Part shown: one piece after another, positions 7,284 to 15,781 of the stretch | Position numbering within the stretch: the stretch's first letter is position 1 | Layout: each line of letters starts with the position of its first letter | Source of the DNA: Candidatus Flexifilum breve | Lineage (GTDB): Bacteria; Chloroflexota; Anaerolineae; Aggregatilineales; Phototrophicaceae | NCBI GenBank assembly: GCA_016717205.1 | Contig: JADKGC010000014.1 | Span: 68,232 to 132,231, forward strand | Direction: 5' to 3' | Length of the DNA: 64,000 bases | The notes under the pieces: generated by a model | Told to the model about the DNA's origin: nothing | Databases searched by the model: none | Seen by the model: only the letters and a program-made list of their open reading frames with translations | Program-made: the position numbers and the translations under genes

Positions 7284-9299
7284 ATGGCCCGATTTGAACT
7301 GGTATCCGAGTTTCAACCGACAGGCGATCAACCGCAGGCAATTACACAGTTGGTCGATGGTCTAGCGTCTGATCTGCGGCATCAAGTGCTGCTCGGCGCG
7401 ACCGGGACGGGCAAGACCTTCACCGTCGCGCAGGTGATCCAGCAGGTGCAGCGCCCTACGTTGATCCTCGCGCATAACAAGACGCTGGCGGCGCAGCTCT
7501 ACGCCGAATTCAAGGAGTTCTTCCCGCGCAACGCGGTCGAATACTATGTGAGCTACTACGACTACTACCAACCAGAGTCGTATGTGCCGCGCTACGATCT
7601 GTACATCGAGAAGCAGACCGACATCAACAAGGAGATCGAACGCCTGCGCATTGCGGCGAAAGCGGCGCTGCTCTCCCGCCGGGATGTGATCATCGTGGCC
7701 TCGGTCTCGTGCATCTACGGCACCGGCGATCCGCAAACGTGGGGCAAGTCGATTGTCGAGTTCCGCAAGGGCAGCGAAGTGCGGCGCGAAACGTTGCTGC
7801 GCAAGCTCGTCTCCTTGCAGTATAACCGCAATGATATGGACTTAGGGCCGGGGACGTTCCGCGTGCGCGGTGACGTGCTCGAAGTCTACCCGCCCTACGA
7901 GCAGTCAGCCTACCGGGTCGCGCTGTTCGGCGACGAGATCGAACGTATCACCCAGTTTGATCCGCTCACGGGCGAACTGCTGGCGCAGCATGAAGTCGTC
8001 GTCGTGTTCCCGGCGGCCCAGTTCATGGCGGATGATGAGAAGCTCAAGCAGGCGCTGACGGACATCGAGAAGGAACTCGATGAGACGATTGCGAACTTCA
8101 AGCGCGAGGGCAAGCTGGTGGAGGCGCAGCGCATCGAACAGCGCGTGCGCTACGACCTCGAGATGCTGCGCGAGATGGGCTTCACGTCCGGCATTGAGAA
8201 CTATTCGCGCCATCTCGATCAACGTGCGCCGGGTACGCCGCCGTGGACGCTGGTCGACTACTTCCCGAAAGACTATCTACTCGTCATCGACGAAAGCCAC
8301 ATGACCATCCCGCAGCTCCATGGCATGTATAACGGCGACCGCACGCGCAAGTCGACGCTGGTTGACTATGGTTTCCGACTGCCGAGCGCCGTTGACAACC
8401 GTCCGCTTAAGTTCGACGAGTTTGAGGAGCGCATGGGGCAGACCCTCTACACGTCGGCGACGCCGGGGCCGTACGAGCGCAACAAAAGCGAGAAGACGGT
8501 ACAGCAGATCATCCGCCCGACGGGTATCCTCGATCCGGAAGTGTTTGTGCGCCCGACGAAGGGGCAGATCGACGACATGCTGCAGGAGGTCGCCGCGCGA
8601 GTGAAGAAGGGGCAGCGCGCGCTCGTCACTACATTCACGCAGCGCATGGCGGAAGAACTGGCAGGTTACATTAATGAAATCGGCATTCGCGCGCACCACC
8701 TGCACGCCGAAGTCGAAACGCTGGAACGCATCGAGATCCTGCGCGACCTGCGCCTCGGCGTGTACGATGTCGTGGTTGGGATCAATCTGCTGCGCGAAGG
8801 GATTGACCTGCCGGAAGTGTCGCTGGTCGTCATTCTCGACGCCGACAAGGAAGGTTTCCTGCGCTCCGAGCAGGCGCTGATCCAGAATATCGGGCGCGCG
8901 GCGCGCCATCTGGAAGGCAAAGTCGTGATGTACGCCGACAAGATGACCGACTCGATGAAACGCGCCATCGACGAGACGAACCGCCGCCGTGCCGTTCAGC
9001 ACGCGCATAACGAAGCGCACGGCATCACGCCGACGCAGATCGTCAAGCAGGTGCGCGACCTCACCGACCGGGTGCGCGCGCAGATCGCCGAGGAAGAACA
9101 CGCTGTGCCGGGCGGCAACGTCAGTCTGGCGGCGCTGCCCAAGGACGAACTGCACAAGATGATTAAGGAGTTGGAGTCGGAGATGAAGTCGGCGGCCAAG
9201 GCGCTGGAGTTCGAGAAGGCGGCGCTGCTGCGCGATCAGGTCATTGAACTCAAGCAGGCGCTGGCCGACAAAGACCCCGCCGGGATGCTCATCGGCTAA
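7284..9299 (+). CDS. uvrB: Excinuclease ABC subunit B
   Basis: UvrB is the DNA-damage-verifying helicase-like subunit of nucleotide excision repair; it receives DNA from UvrA and recruits UvrC. From the ATG at 7284 the protein has 671 residues, normal for the family. Walker A GATGTGKT lies at 38-45, the damage-probing beta-hairpin YVSYYDYYQPESYVP near residue 95, the Walker B-like DESH near 335, motif VI region GINLLREGIDLPEVSLV in the C-terminal helicase lobe, and a UVR coiled-coil motif at the C terminus. An in-frame GTG at 7275 is possible, but AGGA at 7270-7273 is better spaced for 7284. A TATAAT at 7244-7249 is the likely -10 element. Confidence 0.96.
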   Translation: MARFELVSEFQPTGDQPQAITQLVDGLASDLRHQVLLGATGTGKTFTVAQVIQQVQRPTLILAHNKTLAAQLYAEFKEFFPRNAVEYYVSYYDYYQPESYVPRYDLYIEKQTDINKEIERLRIAAKAALLSRRDVIIVASVSCIYGTGDPQTWGKSIVEFRKGSEVRRETLLRKLVSLQYNRNDMDLGPGTFRVRGDVLEVYPPYEQSAYRVALFGDEIERITQFDPLTGELLAQHEVVVVFPAAQFMADDEKLKQALTDIEKELDETIANFKREGKLVEAQRIEQRVRYDLEMLREMGFTSGIENYSRHLDQRAPGTPPWTLVDYFPKDYLLVIDESHMTIPQLHGMYNGDRTRKSTLVDYGFRLPSAVDNRPLKFDEFEERMGQTLYTSATPGPYERNKSEKTVQQIIRPTGILDPEVFVRPTKGQIDDMLQEVAARVKKGQRALVTTFTQRMAEELAGYINEIGIRAHHLHAEVETLERIEILRDLRLGVYDVVVGINLLREGIDLPEVSLVVILDADKEGFLRSEQALIQNIGRAARHLEGKVVMYADKMTDSMKRAIDETNRRRAVQHAHNEAHGITPTQIVKQVRDLTDRVRAQIAEEEHAVPGGNVSLAALPKDELHKMIKELESEMKSAAKALEFEKAALLRDQVIELKQALADKDPAGMLIG

Positions 9300-9324
9300 A
9301 GTTTGCTCGAGTGGTTGGAAAATA

Positions 9325-9384
9325 GGACAAGGCATGCCTTGTCCCTACAAAATACTTCTCGTAGGGACGAGGCACGCCTCGTCC
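9325..9384. repeat. Two copies of the GGAC-palindrome intergenic repeat
   Basis: GGACAAGGCATGCCTTGTCC (9325-9344) and GGACGAGGCACGCCTCGTCC (9365-9384) lie between convergent uvrB and the aminopeptidase, each with flanking CCTAC or GTAGG. Both are self-complementary hairpins. The second is followed by T-rich sequence and could terminate uvrB transcription. Confidence 0.85.
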
Positions 9385-9407
9385 TTTGTTTTTCTAAGTT
9401 GTACTGA

Positions 9408-10511
9408 TTAGACGACGAACTGCCCGTTCTTGTAGAACAGCTCCCCGTCGACGTGGATTTCGCTGTCCGTGCGCATGTCGCAGATCATGTCCCAGTGCAC
9501 GGCGCTGCGATTAAGGCTGCCCGTGTCGGGATAACCTGCGCCAACGGCGACATGTACCGTCCCACCGATCTTTTCGTCGTACAGGATGCTCCCCGTGAAC
9601 TGCTGGATGCCAAAGTTCGTGCCGATGGCGAATTCGCCGAGGTAGCGCGAGCGCGCATCGGTGTCCAACTGCGCGAACATCAGGTCGCTGTTGGTCTTGC
9701 TGCTGGCTTCGACGACCTTGCCGTTCTCAAACTTGAGCTCAATGCCTTCGACGGCGCGCCCCTGCACAATCGACGGGAAGGTCGCGCGATACCAGCCGTT
9801 GACCGATTCTTCGACCGGGCCGGTGAAGATTTCGCCGTCCGGCATGTTGCGTTCGCCGCAGGCGTTGATGAATACGCGCCCGTCAATCGACAATTCAAGG
9901 TCAATGTTCGGCCCCTGCAGCTTGACATGCTTCTTGCCCTTCAGCCAGTCGATCTTCTTCTGCTGCATCTCGCCGAGCTTTTTCCATTCGGCGACCGGAT
10001 CGGGCTGATCGGCGAAGGTTGCGCGGAAGACGAACGCCTCGTATTCTTCGAGGCTCATGCCAGCTTCCTGTGCCGAGCCTTCGGTCGGGAACAGCGTGCC
10101 GACCCATTTCATCTGGCCTTCGGCGGCGCGGCGCATGCGCGTTTCCAGCCACGGACGTTTCGCTCCCGTGTTCTTCTAGATGCGCTTCGCGTCGACGGTG
10201 GTCATAGCGCGGGTGTTGGGCAGCGCGCCGCAGCGAATGTAGACATCCGCGTTCTCGTAATACAGGTTTTGCGCCGGGTCCATCCATTCCATCTGCGCGT
10301 CGGTCGCGTTGCGGATGAAGTTGCGCGTCAGGTATTCATCGGTGAGCATCAGCGACGGATTGCCGCCCGCTTTCAAGACTTCTGTATACACGGCGCGCAC
10401 CAGCGGCAGCGCGGAGACATCGCCGAGGACGCCCACCCATTCGCCGGGCTGCACGTTGGTCGAGTAATTGACGAGAACGCTGGCGAGTTTATCAATCCGG
10501 GGATCACTCAT
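9408..10511 (-). pseudogene. M29 family aminopeptidase interrupted by an in-frame TAG
   Basis: The reading frame 10511-9408 encodes one M29-type (AmpS/AmpT-like) leucyl aminopeptidase of about 367 residues, the usual length, but codon 112 is TAG (10176-10178). The upstream piece ends in TTVDAKRI and the same frame resumes as KNTGAKRPWLETRM, then EGQMKWVGTLFPT, GDRIVFIN-like core motifs and the C-terminal GSLNRSAVHWDMICDMR with metal-ligand His and Asp. No frameshift is needed; one base change (for example CAG to TAG) explains it. The start MSDPRIDKLAS at 10511 is preferred, because the further upstream extension is encoded by a repeat. It may be a recent pseudogene, a readthrough gene or a sequence error. 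Confidence 0.8.
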
Positions 10512-10531
10512 GACAAATCCTTCATTGGTAG

Positions 10532-10591
10532 GGACGAGGCATGCCTCGTCCGCTTGAATCTTGATGAAAAAGGACAAGGCATGCCTTGTCC
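10532..10591. repeat. Two copies of the GGAC-palindrome intergenic repeat
   Basis: GGACGAGGCATGCCTCGTCC (10532-10551) and GGACAAGGCATGCCTTGTCC (10572-10591) sit between tpx and the aminopeptidase gene on the minus strand. They are perfect 20-bp palindromes differing by compensated G-C/A-T swaps. Confidence 0.88.
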
Positions 10592-10604
10592 CTACGAAAA
10601 CTCT

Positions 10605-11117
10605 CTAGCCAACGAGTTCCCGCGCTTTGGCGAGCGCCGCGTCAAACGAAACTTCCTGCCCGATGACGGGGACGTACTCGGCATACTGCACAACGTCGTT
10701 CTGGTCGACGACGAACAGCGCGCGCTGACAAATGCGCAGGCTGCTCACGTGCACGCCGAAGCCATCCGAGAAGTTCATATCTTTGTGATCGGACAGCGTG
10801 ACCACGTTGTCGATGCCTTCCGCGCCACACCAGCGGCGCTGCGCGTAGGGCAGGTCGGCGCTCACGGTGAGGATGACGATGTTCTCGCCAAGGTTGCCCG
10901 CTTCCTGATTAAAACGGCGGGTTTGCGCGGCACAGACACGGGTGTCCAGTGACGGAACGATGCTGATGATCTTGACCTTGCCCGCGTAGTCGGCCAGCGA
11001 CTTGGTCGACCAGTCGTTGGCGGTTAGCCGAAAATCCGGTGCGGCCGCGCCAACTTGGAGCATGGCATTCTGAACGGGGTGTTCGGTTTCTCCGATAAAC
11101 ATTCCAGCGCGTGACAT
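10605..11117 (-). CDS. tpx: Thiol peroxidase, Tpx family
   Basis: Tpx is a cytoplasmic atypical 2-Cys peroxiredoxin that reduces alkyl hydroperoxides and H2O2 with thioredoxin. The 170-residue protein has the family's VPSLDTRVCAAQTRRFN, with the peroxidatic Cys and its Thr partner, and AQRRWCGAEG, with the resolving Cys. SLRICQRALFVVD is the usual conserved strand and helix. MFIGETEHPVQNAMLQVG matches the typical N terminus, so translation starts at 11117 or at the Met five codons later. It is upstream of the aminopeptidase on the same strand, with a repeat pair in between. Confidence 0.93.
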   Translation of the reverse strand: MSRAGMFIGETEHPVQNAMLQVGAAAPDFRLTANDWSTKSLADYAGKVKIISIVPSLDTRVCAAQTRRFNQEAGNLGENIVILTVSADLPYAQRRWCGAEGIDNVVTLSDHKDMNFSDGFGVHVSSLRICQRALFVVDQNDVVQYAEYVPVIGQEVSFDAALAKARELVG

Positions 11118-11161
11118 CTATTCAGCTACTCCCCAGCATTCAACTATTTCCAAATGCAATT

Positions 11162-12784
11162 CTATCCCATCCATTCGCCGTAGCGCCACCCACCATCGAC
11201 CATTGTGCCGCATACGTTCACGTCGAGGATTTCGTCGCCGGGTATGGCGTAGAGATCGCGGTCAATGACGGCCAAATCCGCCAGATAACCGGGCGCGAGC
11301 TTGCCCTGTATGCCTTCCAGCCCAGCTGCATAGGCCGCGCCGACCGTGTAGGCCTTGAGCGCCTCATCCACGCTGACCTTGGCCTGCGGATACCAACCCT
11401 CGGGGCCGGGCGTTCCGTCGGGACGGCGGCGAGTGACGGCGGCGTGGATGCCCTTGAGCGCGCCGAACTCATCGCACGGCGAATCCGAGCCAAAGCACAC
11501 TGTGACTCCCCGATCCAACTGCAAACGCGGGTTGTAGGCGTAGGCGCAGCGATCTGCGCCCCACACGGCGTCGGCAATGGGGTAGTCCGAGGTGGCGTGA
11601 ATGGGCTGGGTCGAGGCGATGATCGTCAGCTCGGCGAGGCGGTCGACATCACTTGGGTGAATTACCTGCACATGTTCGATGCGATGGCGGCGCGTGCTGC
11701 GCGGGATGCCGCGCGCCAATTCCTCCCCACGCACGTGTTCGAATACGTCGAGCACATCATGCACGGCGCGGTCGCCGATGGCGTGGATGGTCGTCGCAAA
11801 GCCGTGGGTGCTGGCGCGGCTGGCGAGTTCGAGCATTTCCTCTTTGCCCACCACGACGATCCCGTAGTTATCAGGTTCGCAGATGTAGGGCTCAAACATA
11901 TAGGCGGAATGCGCGCCAATCGCACCATCCGCGAACAGTTTGAGATTGCCGAGGCGCAGCCAGTTGTCGCCAAAGCCCGTGCGTAAACCCATGTGCAGCA
12001 GCGAGTCCAGGAAACCCTTGTTGATCTGCTTGAGCACACGCAGACCGAGTTCGCCGCGTTCGCGCATGACTTGCAGCGCCGCGAGGCAGTCCTGATTGTC
12101 AAAGTCGTGGATGCCCGTGACGCCCATGGCGTGCGCCATCCCCTGCGCTTTGCGCATCTGATCGGCGGTCTGGGCCGTCGTAGGGGTTGGGATGCGGTCG
12201 GCGACCAGATTCATCGCGTTCCACTCGATGAGGATGCCCGTCGGTTCGCCCGTCGCGTCACGCTGGATCTCTGCTTCGACCACGTCCGGCGTGCTGGCGT
12301 CGATGCCGCACAGGCGCAGCGCCAACGAGTTGACCCACGCCGCGTGGCCGCTGCGCGATCGCAAAAACACAGGGCGATCCGGCACCAGCGCGTCGAGGTC
12401 GGCGGTGGTGGGAAAGCGGTGTTCTTCCCAAGTGTCCTGCGACCAGCCGTAGCCCTGCACCCACTCGCCCGGCGGCAGTTTAGCCGCCATCGCCGCGACC
12501 CGGTCGACCGCTTCGCGGATGTTGCGTGTGCCATACAACTGCACCTGATGCAGCGACTCGGCCGTCCACTTCCAGTGGACATGCGCGTCGATCAGGCCGG
12601 GAATGACGACTAACCCGTGCAGATCATGCTTTTTCGTGCCAACAGTCGCCAGCGGCAGGATTTCGCTGTCGCTGCCGAGCGCGGCGATTTTGCCATCGCG
12701 GATGGCCAGCGCGGTCACGGTGCCGTGCGGATGCCGTTCATCGAGGGTGACGATGCGGGCATTGTACAGAATCGTATTGATCAT
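11162..12784 (-). CDS. Amidohydrolase family 3 (YtcJ-like) metal-dependent hydrolase
   Basis: About 540 residues. The N-terminal beta-sandwich INTILYNARIVTLDE leads to the metal site GLIDAHVHWKW. Further elements are GYGWSQDTWEE, FLRSRSGHAAWVNSLAL, a lysine/histidine barrel core with FADGAIGAHSAYM, HAIGDRAV, HRIEHVQV and FGSDSPCDEF, and the closing GYLADLAVIDRDLY. This is the pattern of amidohydrolase family 3 (YtcJ, NfdA and relatives), which hydrolyse amides or N-formyl compounds; the substrate cannot be predicted. The start chosen is the ATG of MINTILYN; a GTG four codons upstream (12796) is also open. It stands alone on the strand, 45 bp from tpx. Confidence 0.88.
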   Translation of the reverse strand: MINTILYNARIVTLDERHPHGTVTALAIRDGKIAALGSDSEILPLATVGTKKHDLHGLVVIPGLIDAHVHWKWTAESLHQVQLYGTRNIREAVDRVAAMAAKLPPGEWVQGYGWSQDTWEEHRFPTTADLDALVPDRPVFLRSRSGHAAWVNSLALRLCGIDASTPDVVEAEIQRDATGEPTGILIEWNAMNLVADRIPTPTTAQTADQMRKAQGMAHAMGVTGIHDFDNQDCLAALQVMRERGELGLRVLKQINKGFLDSLLHMGLRTGFGDNWLRLGNLKLFADGAIGAHSAYMFEPYICEPDNYGIVVVGKEEMLELASRASTHGFATTIHAIGDRAVHDVLDVFEHVRGEELARGIPRSTRRHRIEHVQVIHPSDVDRLAELTIIASTQPIHATSDYPIADAVWGADRCAYAYNPRLQLDRGVTVCFGSDSPCDEFGALKGIHAAVTRRRPDGTPGPEGWYPQAKVSVDEALKAYTVGAAYAAGLEGIQGKLAPGYLADLAVIDRDLYAIPGDEILDVNVCGTMVDGGWRYGEWMG

Positions 12785-12852
12785 CAGCTTGCTCACAAAT
12801 CAAAATCATCAAAGCGAAAATAACCGCCGCAGCGCGTCAGTTTTAGAACAAA

Positions 12853-12878
12853 AATGGACGCCAGCGATGGCGTCCCTG
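12853..12878 (-). terminator. Intrinsic terminator after the jag-pfkB-like genes
   Basis: On the minus strand GGACGCCA and TGGCGTCC pair around TCGC and are followed by ATTTTTG. It starts 24 bp beyond the stop codon of the PfkB-family gene. The core resembles the GGAC-palindrome repeats in the window, suggesting that a repeat was co-opted. Confidence 0.7.
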
Positions 12879-12901
12879 ATCAGCGTGAATGTGATTGTAA
12901 C

Positions 12902-13729
12902 TTAAACTGCGGCGATTGCTTGCCGAACTTCGTCCGGCGTTGGCGTGCCGTCGATGCCGTAACGCGTCACGCAGATGGCGCCGAGCTGCGCGGCGACTTG
13001 GATTGCCTTGTTCAGATCATGACCCAGCGCCGGGAGGCTCGCCAGCACCGCGGCGGCAAATACATCGCCTGCGCCCGTCGCATTGACGAGCTCGACGCGC
13101 GGCGTGCTGTAGTTGGTCGGCGTGCCCTTGTGGTAGTACGTGCCGCCTTTTTCCGCGCGCGTTAACAGCAGATGGTCGACGCTCGCGGCGAACGCGGCTT
13201 CCATGTCCGGCGCTTCGACGATATCTTCCTCGCTGAACACGGCAATGTTGACAGATTTGAGAATGTCAGCGTCAAACCAGCGGCGGAAATGCACGCGCCC
13301 ATCCGCTTCCCAGCGGCGCAGCCAACCTTGCAGCGTGAGCAGCACGGTTTTGTCGTGGAAGCTGTGCGCAACCTGCGGATCAACTTCGCCCGCAATTGGC
13401 GCGAGGTGGACCAGCGGCGCGTCCAGCCAGTCCGCCGGAATGTCTTCCGGGCGAATCGGCGCGGCGACCCCGCGGACGTACTGAGTACGCCCCGTCGGAC
13501 CGTAAATGTTTTCATACGTGGTGGTTTCCGCCGCGGGGAGCGACCGAATCTCGGCGTAGGGGCGCAGCGTGTCGAGCAGCGGCTCGTCCACGGCGGCGCT
13601 CGTCAGCAAGCCGACCCGCAGGCCAAATGCGGCGGCAGTGCGCGCGGCATACGAAACAGTGCCCCCGGCCTTACGACCACCGGGGGTGAGGTCTGCCGTC
13701 ATATGTCCGATCAGCAGGTAATCAATCAT
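12902..13729 (-). CDS. PfkB family carbohydrate kinase
   Basis: This 275-residue ribokinase-fold protein has an N-terminal GHMTADLTPGG followed by AGGTVSYAARTAAAFG (PfkB signature 1 type) and a C-terminal NATGAGDVFAAAVLASL (signature 2), where the Asp is the catalytic base and GAG forms the anion hole. It is shorter than sugar kinases such as RbsK (about 300), and the lid is reduced. The phosphorylated substrate (sugar or nucleoside) cannot be predicted. The start overlaps the stop of jag by 4 bp, so it is the last gene of the rpmH-rnpA-yidD-yidC-jag unit. A terminator lies 24 bp downstream. Confidence 0.9.
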   Translation of the reverse strand: MIDYLLIGHMTADLTPGGRKAGGTVSYAARTAAAFGLRVGLLTSAAVDEPLLDTLRPYAEIRSLPAAETTTYENIYGPTGRTQYVRGVAAPIRPEDIPADWLDAPLVHLAPIAGEVDPQVAHSFHDKTVLLTLQGWLRRWEADGRVHFRRWFDADILKSVNIAVFSEEDIVEAPDMEAAFAASVDHLLLTRAEKGGTYYHKGTPTNYSTPRVELVNATGAGDVFAAAVLASLPALGHDLNKAIQVAAQLGAICVTRYGIDGTPTPDEVRQAIAAV

Positions 13730-14775
13730 GCCTGCGAACTCGGAACGATGGTCACTTTGCGCCCGACACCTTCGCCAACACTCTTGGTCACGACATCCTG
13801 CCGTCCCCGCAGCGCCAGATGGATGATGCGGCGTTCGTGTGGCGGCATCGGTTCAAGCGGAATGGTGCGGCTGGTGCGGACGGCTTCATCCGCCATGCGC
13901 AGGGCCAGCGCGTGCAGCGACGCGGCGCGGCGGGCTTTGTAACCCTCCACGTCGACAATGACTTCCGAGCGGCGCTGAAGTTCGCGGCTGGTGATCAGGC
14001 GGGTGATGTACTGGAGCGAGGCCAGCGTTTCGCCGCGCCGACCGATCAGACGCTGCAGGTTGCTCCCGGCGATATCCAGCACCCACGGGGTGCTTTCGCC
14101 CTGTTCGCCCGCTTCCGCACGGCGCACGGCGATATGCGCGCGCACATCCATGTGCGAGAGCAGTTCGTTGAGCACCACGCGCCCGATGGAGGCTTCGTCG
14201 TCCCATTCTTCCTCTGGGATTTCGGGCGTTTGCGTCAGAACGGGGACTTCTTCATCGTCCACGTCCATGTAGTCAGGGAATTCGTTCTGGAACTCGCGCT
14301 TAGGCGGACGCGGCGGGCGATCCCGGCGCTCTTCATTCCGGTCGGCACGGCGTTCGCCTTGCGGCCGTTCGCGGCCCCCCGGACGATCACCGCGATTCCC
14401 GCGGTCGGAGCGTTCGCCCCGGTTGCTGCGGTCAGGGCGGTCGGTTCGTTCTGGCCGTTCGGTTCGTTCTGGCCGGCTCTCGCGTTCTGGACGTTCGGCG
14501 CGGGGTTCAGCCGCCGGGCGCGGCGCTTCGACGCGCGGCGGCTCGACGGGAGGTGGCGGGGGCGGCGGCGGTGCATCGAACACGGGCTTCGGGAAGCTCA
14601 ACACCTGCAAACGGACGCGGGCCGGACGACCCGGCAGCCCAAACATCCCGGCGCTCGGTTCTTCCAAGACTTCGACGATAACTTGACTAGGTCCGACTTT
14701 GAGTTCAGCTAACCCTTTGGCGATTGCTTCTTCAATGCTGTCGGCGGTCGTTTCGATTGACTGTGGTGAACTCAT
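13726..14775 (-). CDS. jag: Jag/KhpB RNA-binding protein
   Basis: The 349-residue protein has three parts. Residues about 1-50 are a Jag_N domain (IEEAIAKGLAELKVGPSQVIVEVLEE, GMFGLPG). The middle, about 75-190, is a disordered Pro/Arg/Glu-rich stretch dominated by RPER- and RGER-like repeats. A KH domain (SNLQRLIGRRGETLASLQYI) and a C-terminal R3H domain (HERRIIHLALRGRQ) follow. In other bacteria KhpB pairs with KhpA and affects RNA levels and cell-wall growth. The Met at 14775 is preferred over the upstream one because AAGGA lies 8 bp before it. It is longer than most homologues because of the central repeat stretch. Confidence 0.92.
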   Translation of the reverse strand: MSSPQSIETTADSIEEAIAKGLAELKVGPSQVIVEVLEEPSAGMFGLPGRPARVRLQVLSFPKPVFDAPPPPPPPPVEPPRVEAPRPAAEPRAERPERESRPERTERPERTDRPDRSNRGERSDRGNRGDRPGGRERPQGERRADRNEERRDRPPRPPKREFQNEFPDYMDVDDEEVPVLTQTPEIPEEEWDDEASIGRVVLNELLSHMDVRAHIAVRRAEAGEQGESTPWVLDIAGSNLQRLIGRRGETLASLQYITRLITSRELQRRSEVIVDVEGYKARRAASLHALALRMADEAVRTSRTIPLEPMPPHERRIIHLALRGRQDVVTKSVGEGVGRKVTIVPSSQA

Positions 14776-14823
14776 TTTGAGAGTCCTTAAATTCACAATA
14801 GGAAAGTAAAATCCGTCTTTGAA

Positions 14824-14851
14824 ATGGGCGCAGCTGAATCTCTGCGCCCAT
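14824..14851 (-). terminator. Hairpin between yidC and jag (possible weak terminator)
   Basis: ATGGGCGCAG and CTGCGCCCAT form a perfect 10-bp stem with an 8-nt loop, in the space between the end of yidC and the start of jag. There is no clean T tract after it on the minus strand, so it may attenuate or process the transcript rather than fully terminate. Confidence 0.5.
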
Positions 14852-14880
14852 GATCTAATGATATGTTGAATGACCGGTTT

Positions 14881-15768
14881 TTACTTGGCTTTGCTGCCGC
14901 TTTTTTCGGAGCTGGCCTTTGTTTTGCCGTCACTCTTCGTTTTGTCCGCCAGCGCCTTCGCGCCGGAAGTCTTGCGGCTTTCCGTACGCGCCTGCACCAC
15001 CTGCGGCGGTTTGTCATCCGGAATCCCACGCAAATAGCTGAGTTTACTCTGTCCGGTCAGCAGACCCTGCGTAATCATGGCGACGTTGGTCGCGATGATG
15101 TAGATCGACACGCCGATGGAGAACGACATGCCGAAGAACACGTACATCAACGGCATAACCGTCGTCATGGACTGAGATGTCGCTTGAGCCGTGCTGGGCT
15201 GTTCGCCGGGCGCAGGCTTGGGTTGTGGCGGCATCGAAAGCTTCATCTGTACCCACGTCGTCACGACGATCAGCGCGATCAAGCCGATGGTGAAGGGGTT
15301 CAGACCAATCACGCTCGCCGACTGCGTCAGATTCATCCCCAACCACGAGGAGTTGAGCGGAATGACATTGTCCAAACCCGGCACGAGCAGGCGACCGGAG
15401 AGGTCGAGCAGGTGGGTGGGGGTCGAGGCCAGCGCAAAGTTGATCGCGCCGTAGAGCGCGAAGAAGATCGGCAGCTGAATGATCATCGGCAGGCAGCCAC
15501 CCAGCGGGTTGATGCCGTACTGGCGATAGAGCGCCATCTGTTCCTGCGCGAGTTTTTCGCGGTCGTTCTTGTACTTCTCTTGCAGCGCCTTGAGTTCGGG
15601 CTGAAGCTGCTGCATGGCCTTAGACGACCGCAGCGACTGCGCGGTCAGCGGGTAGAGCAGCAGACGGGTCAGCACGGTGAAGACGATGATCGCCAGCACC
15701 ATATCCTGATTCAAAACTGAATACAGGAAGGTCAGCAGGGTAACGAATACGTTGACGATGATATCCAT
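14881..15768 (-). CDS. yidC: Membrane protein insertase YidC/Oxa1
   Basis: YidC inserts and folds inner-membrane proteins, alone or with SecYEG. The 295-residue protein is the short type lacking the large periplasmic domain of proteobacteria. The first membrane helix is followed by FTVLTRLLLYPLTAQ, whose Arg35 sits in the hydrophilic groove. A charged cytoplasmic hairpin (ELKALQEKYKNDREKL) precedes GGCLPMIIQLPIFFALYGAI. Two further helices and a Lys/Ser-rich tail, probably ribosome-binding, complete it. There is no lipobox, unlike Firmicute SpoIIIJ. Neighbours upstream are a PQQ-type lipoprotein and yidD, downstream jag. Confidence 0.95.
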   Translation of the reverse strand: MDIIVNVFVTLLTFLYSVLNQDMVLAIIVFTVLTRLLLYPLTAQSLRSSKAMQQLQPELKALQEKYKNDREKLAQEQMALYRQYGINPLGGCLPMIIQLPIFFALYGAINFALASTPTHLLDLSGRLLVPGLDNVIPLNSSWLGMNLTQSASVIGLNPFTIGLIALIVVTTWVQMKLSMPPQPKPAPGEQPSTAQATSQSMTTVMPLMYVFFGMSFSIGVSIYIIATNVAMITQGLLTGQSKLSYLRGIPDDKPPQVVQARTESRKTSGAKALADKTKSDGKTKASSEKSGSKAK

Positions 15769-15781
15769 ATCACGCCCTCAA

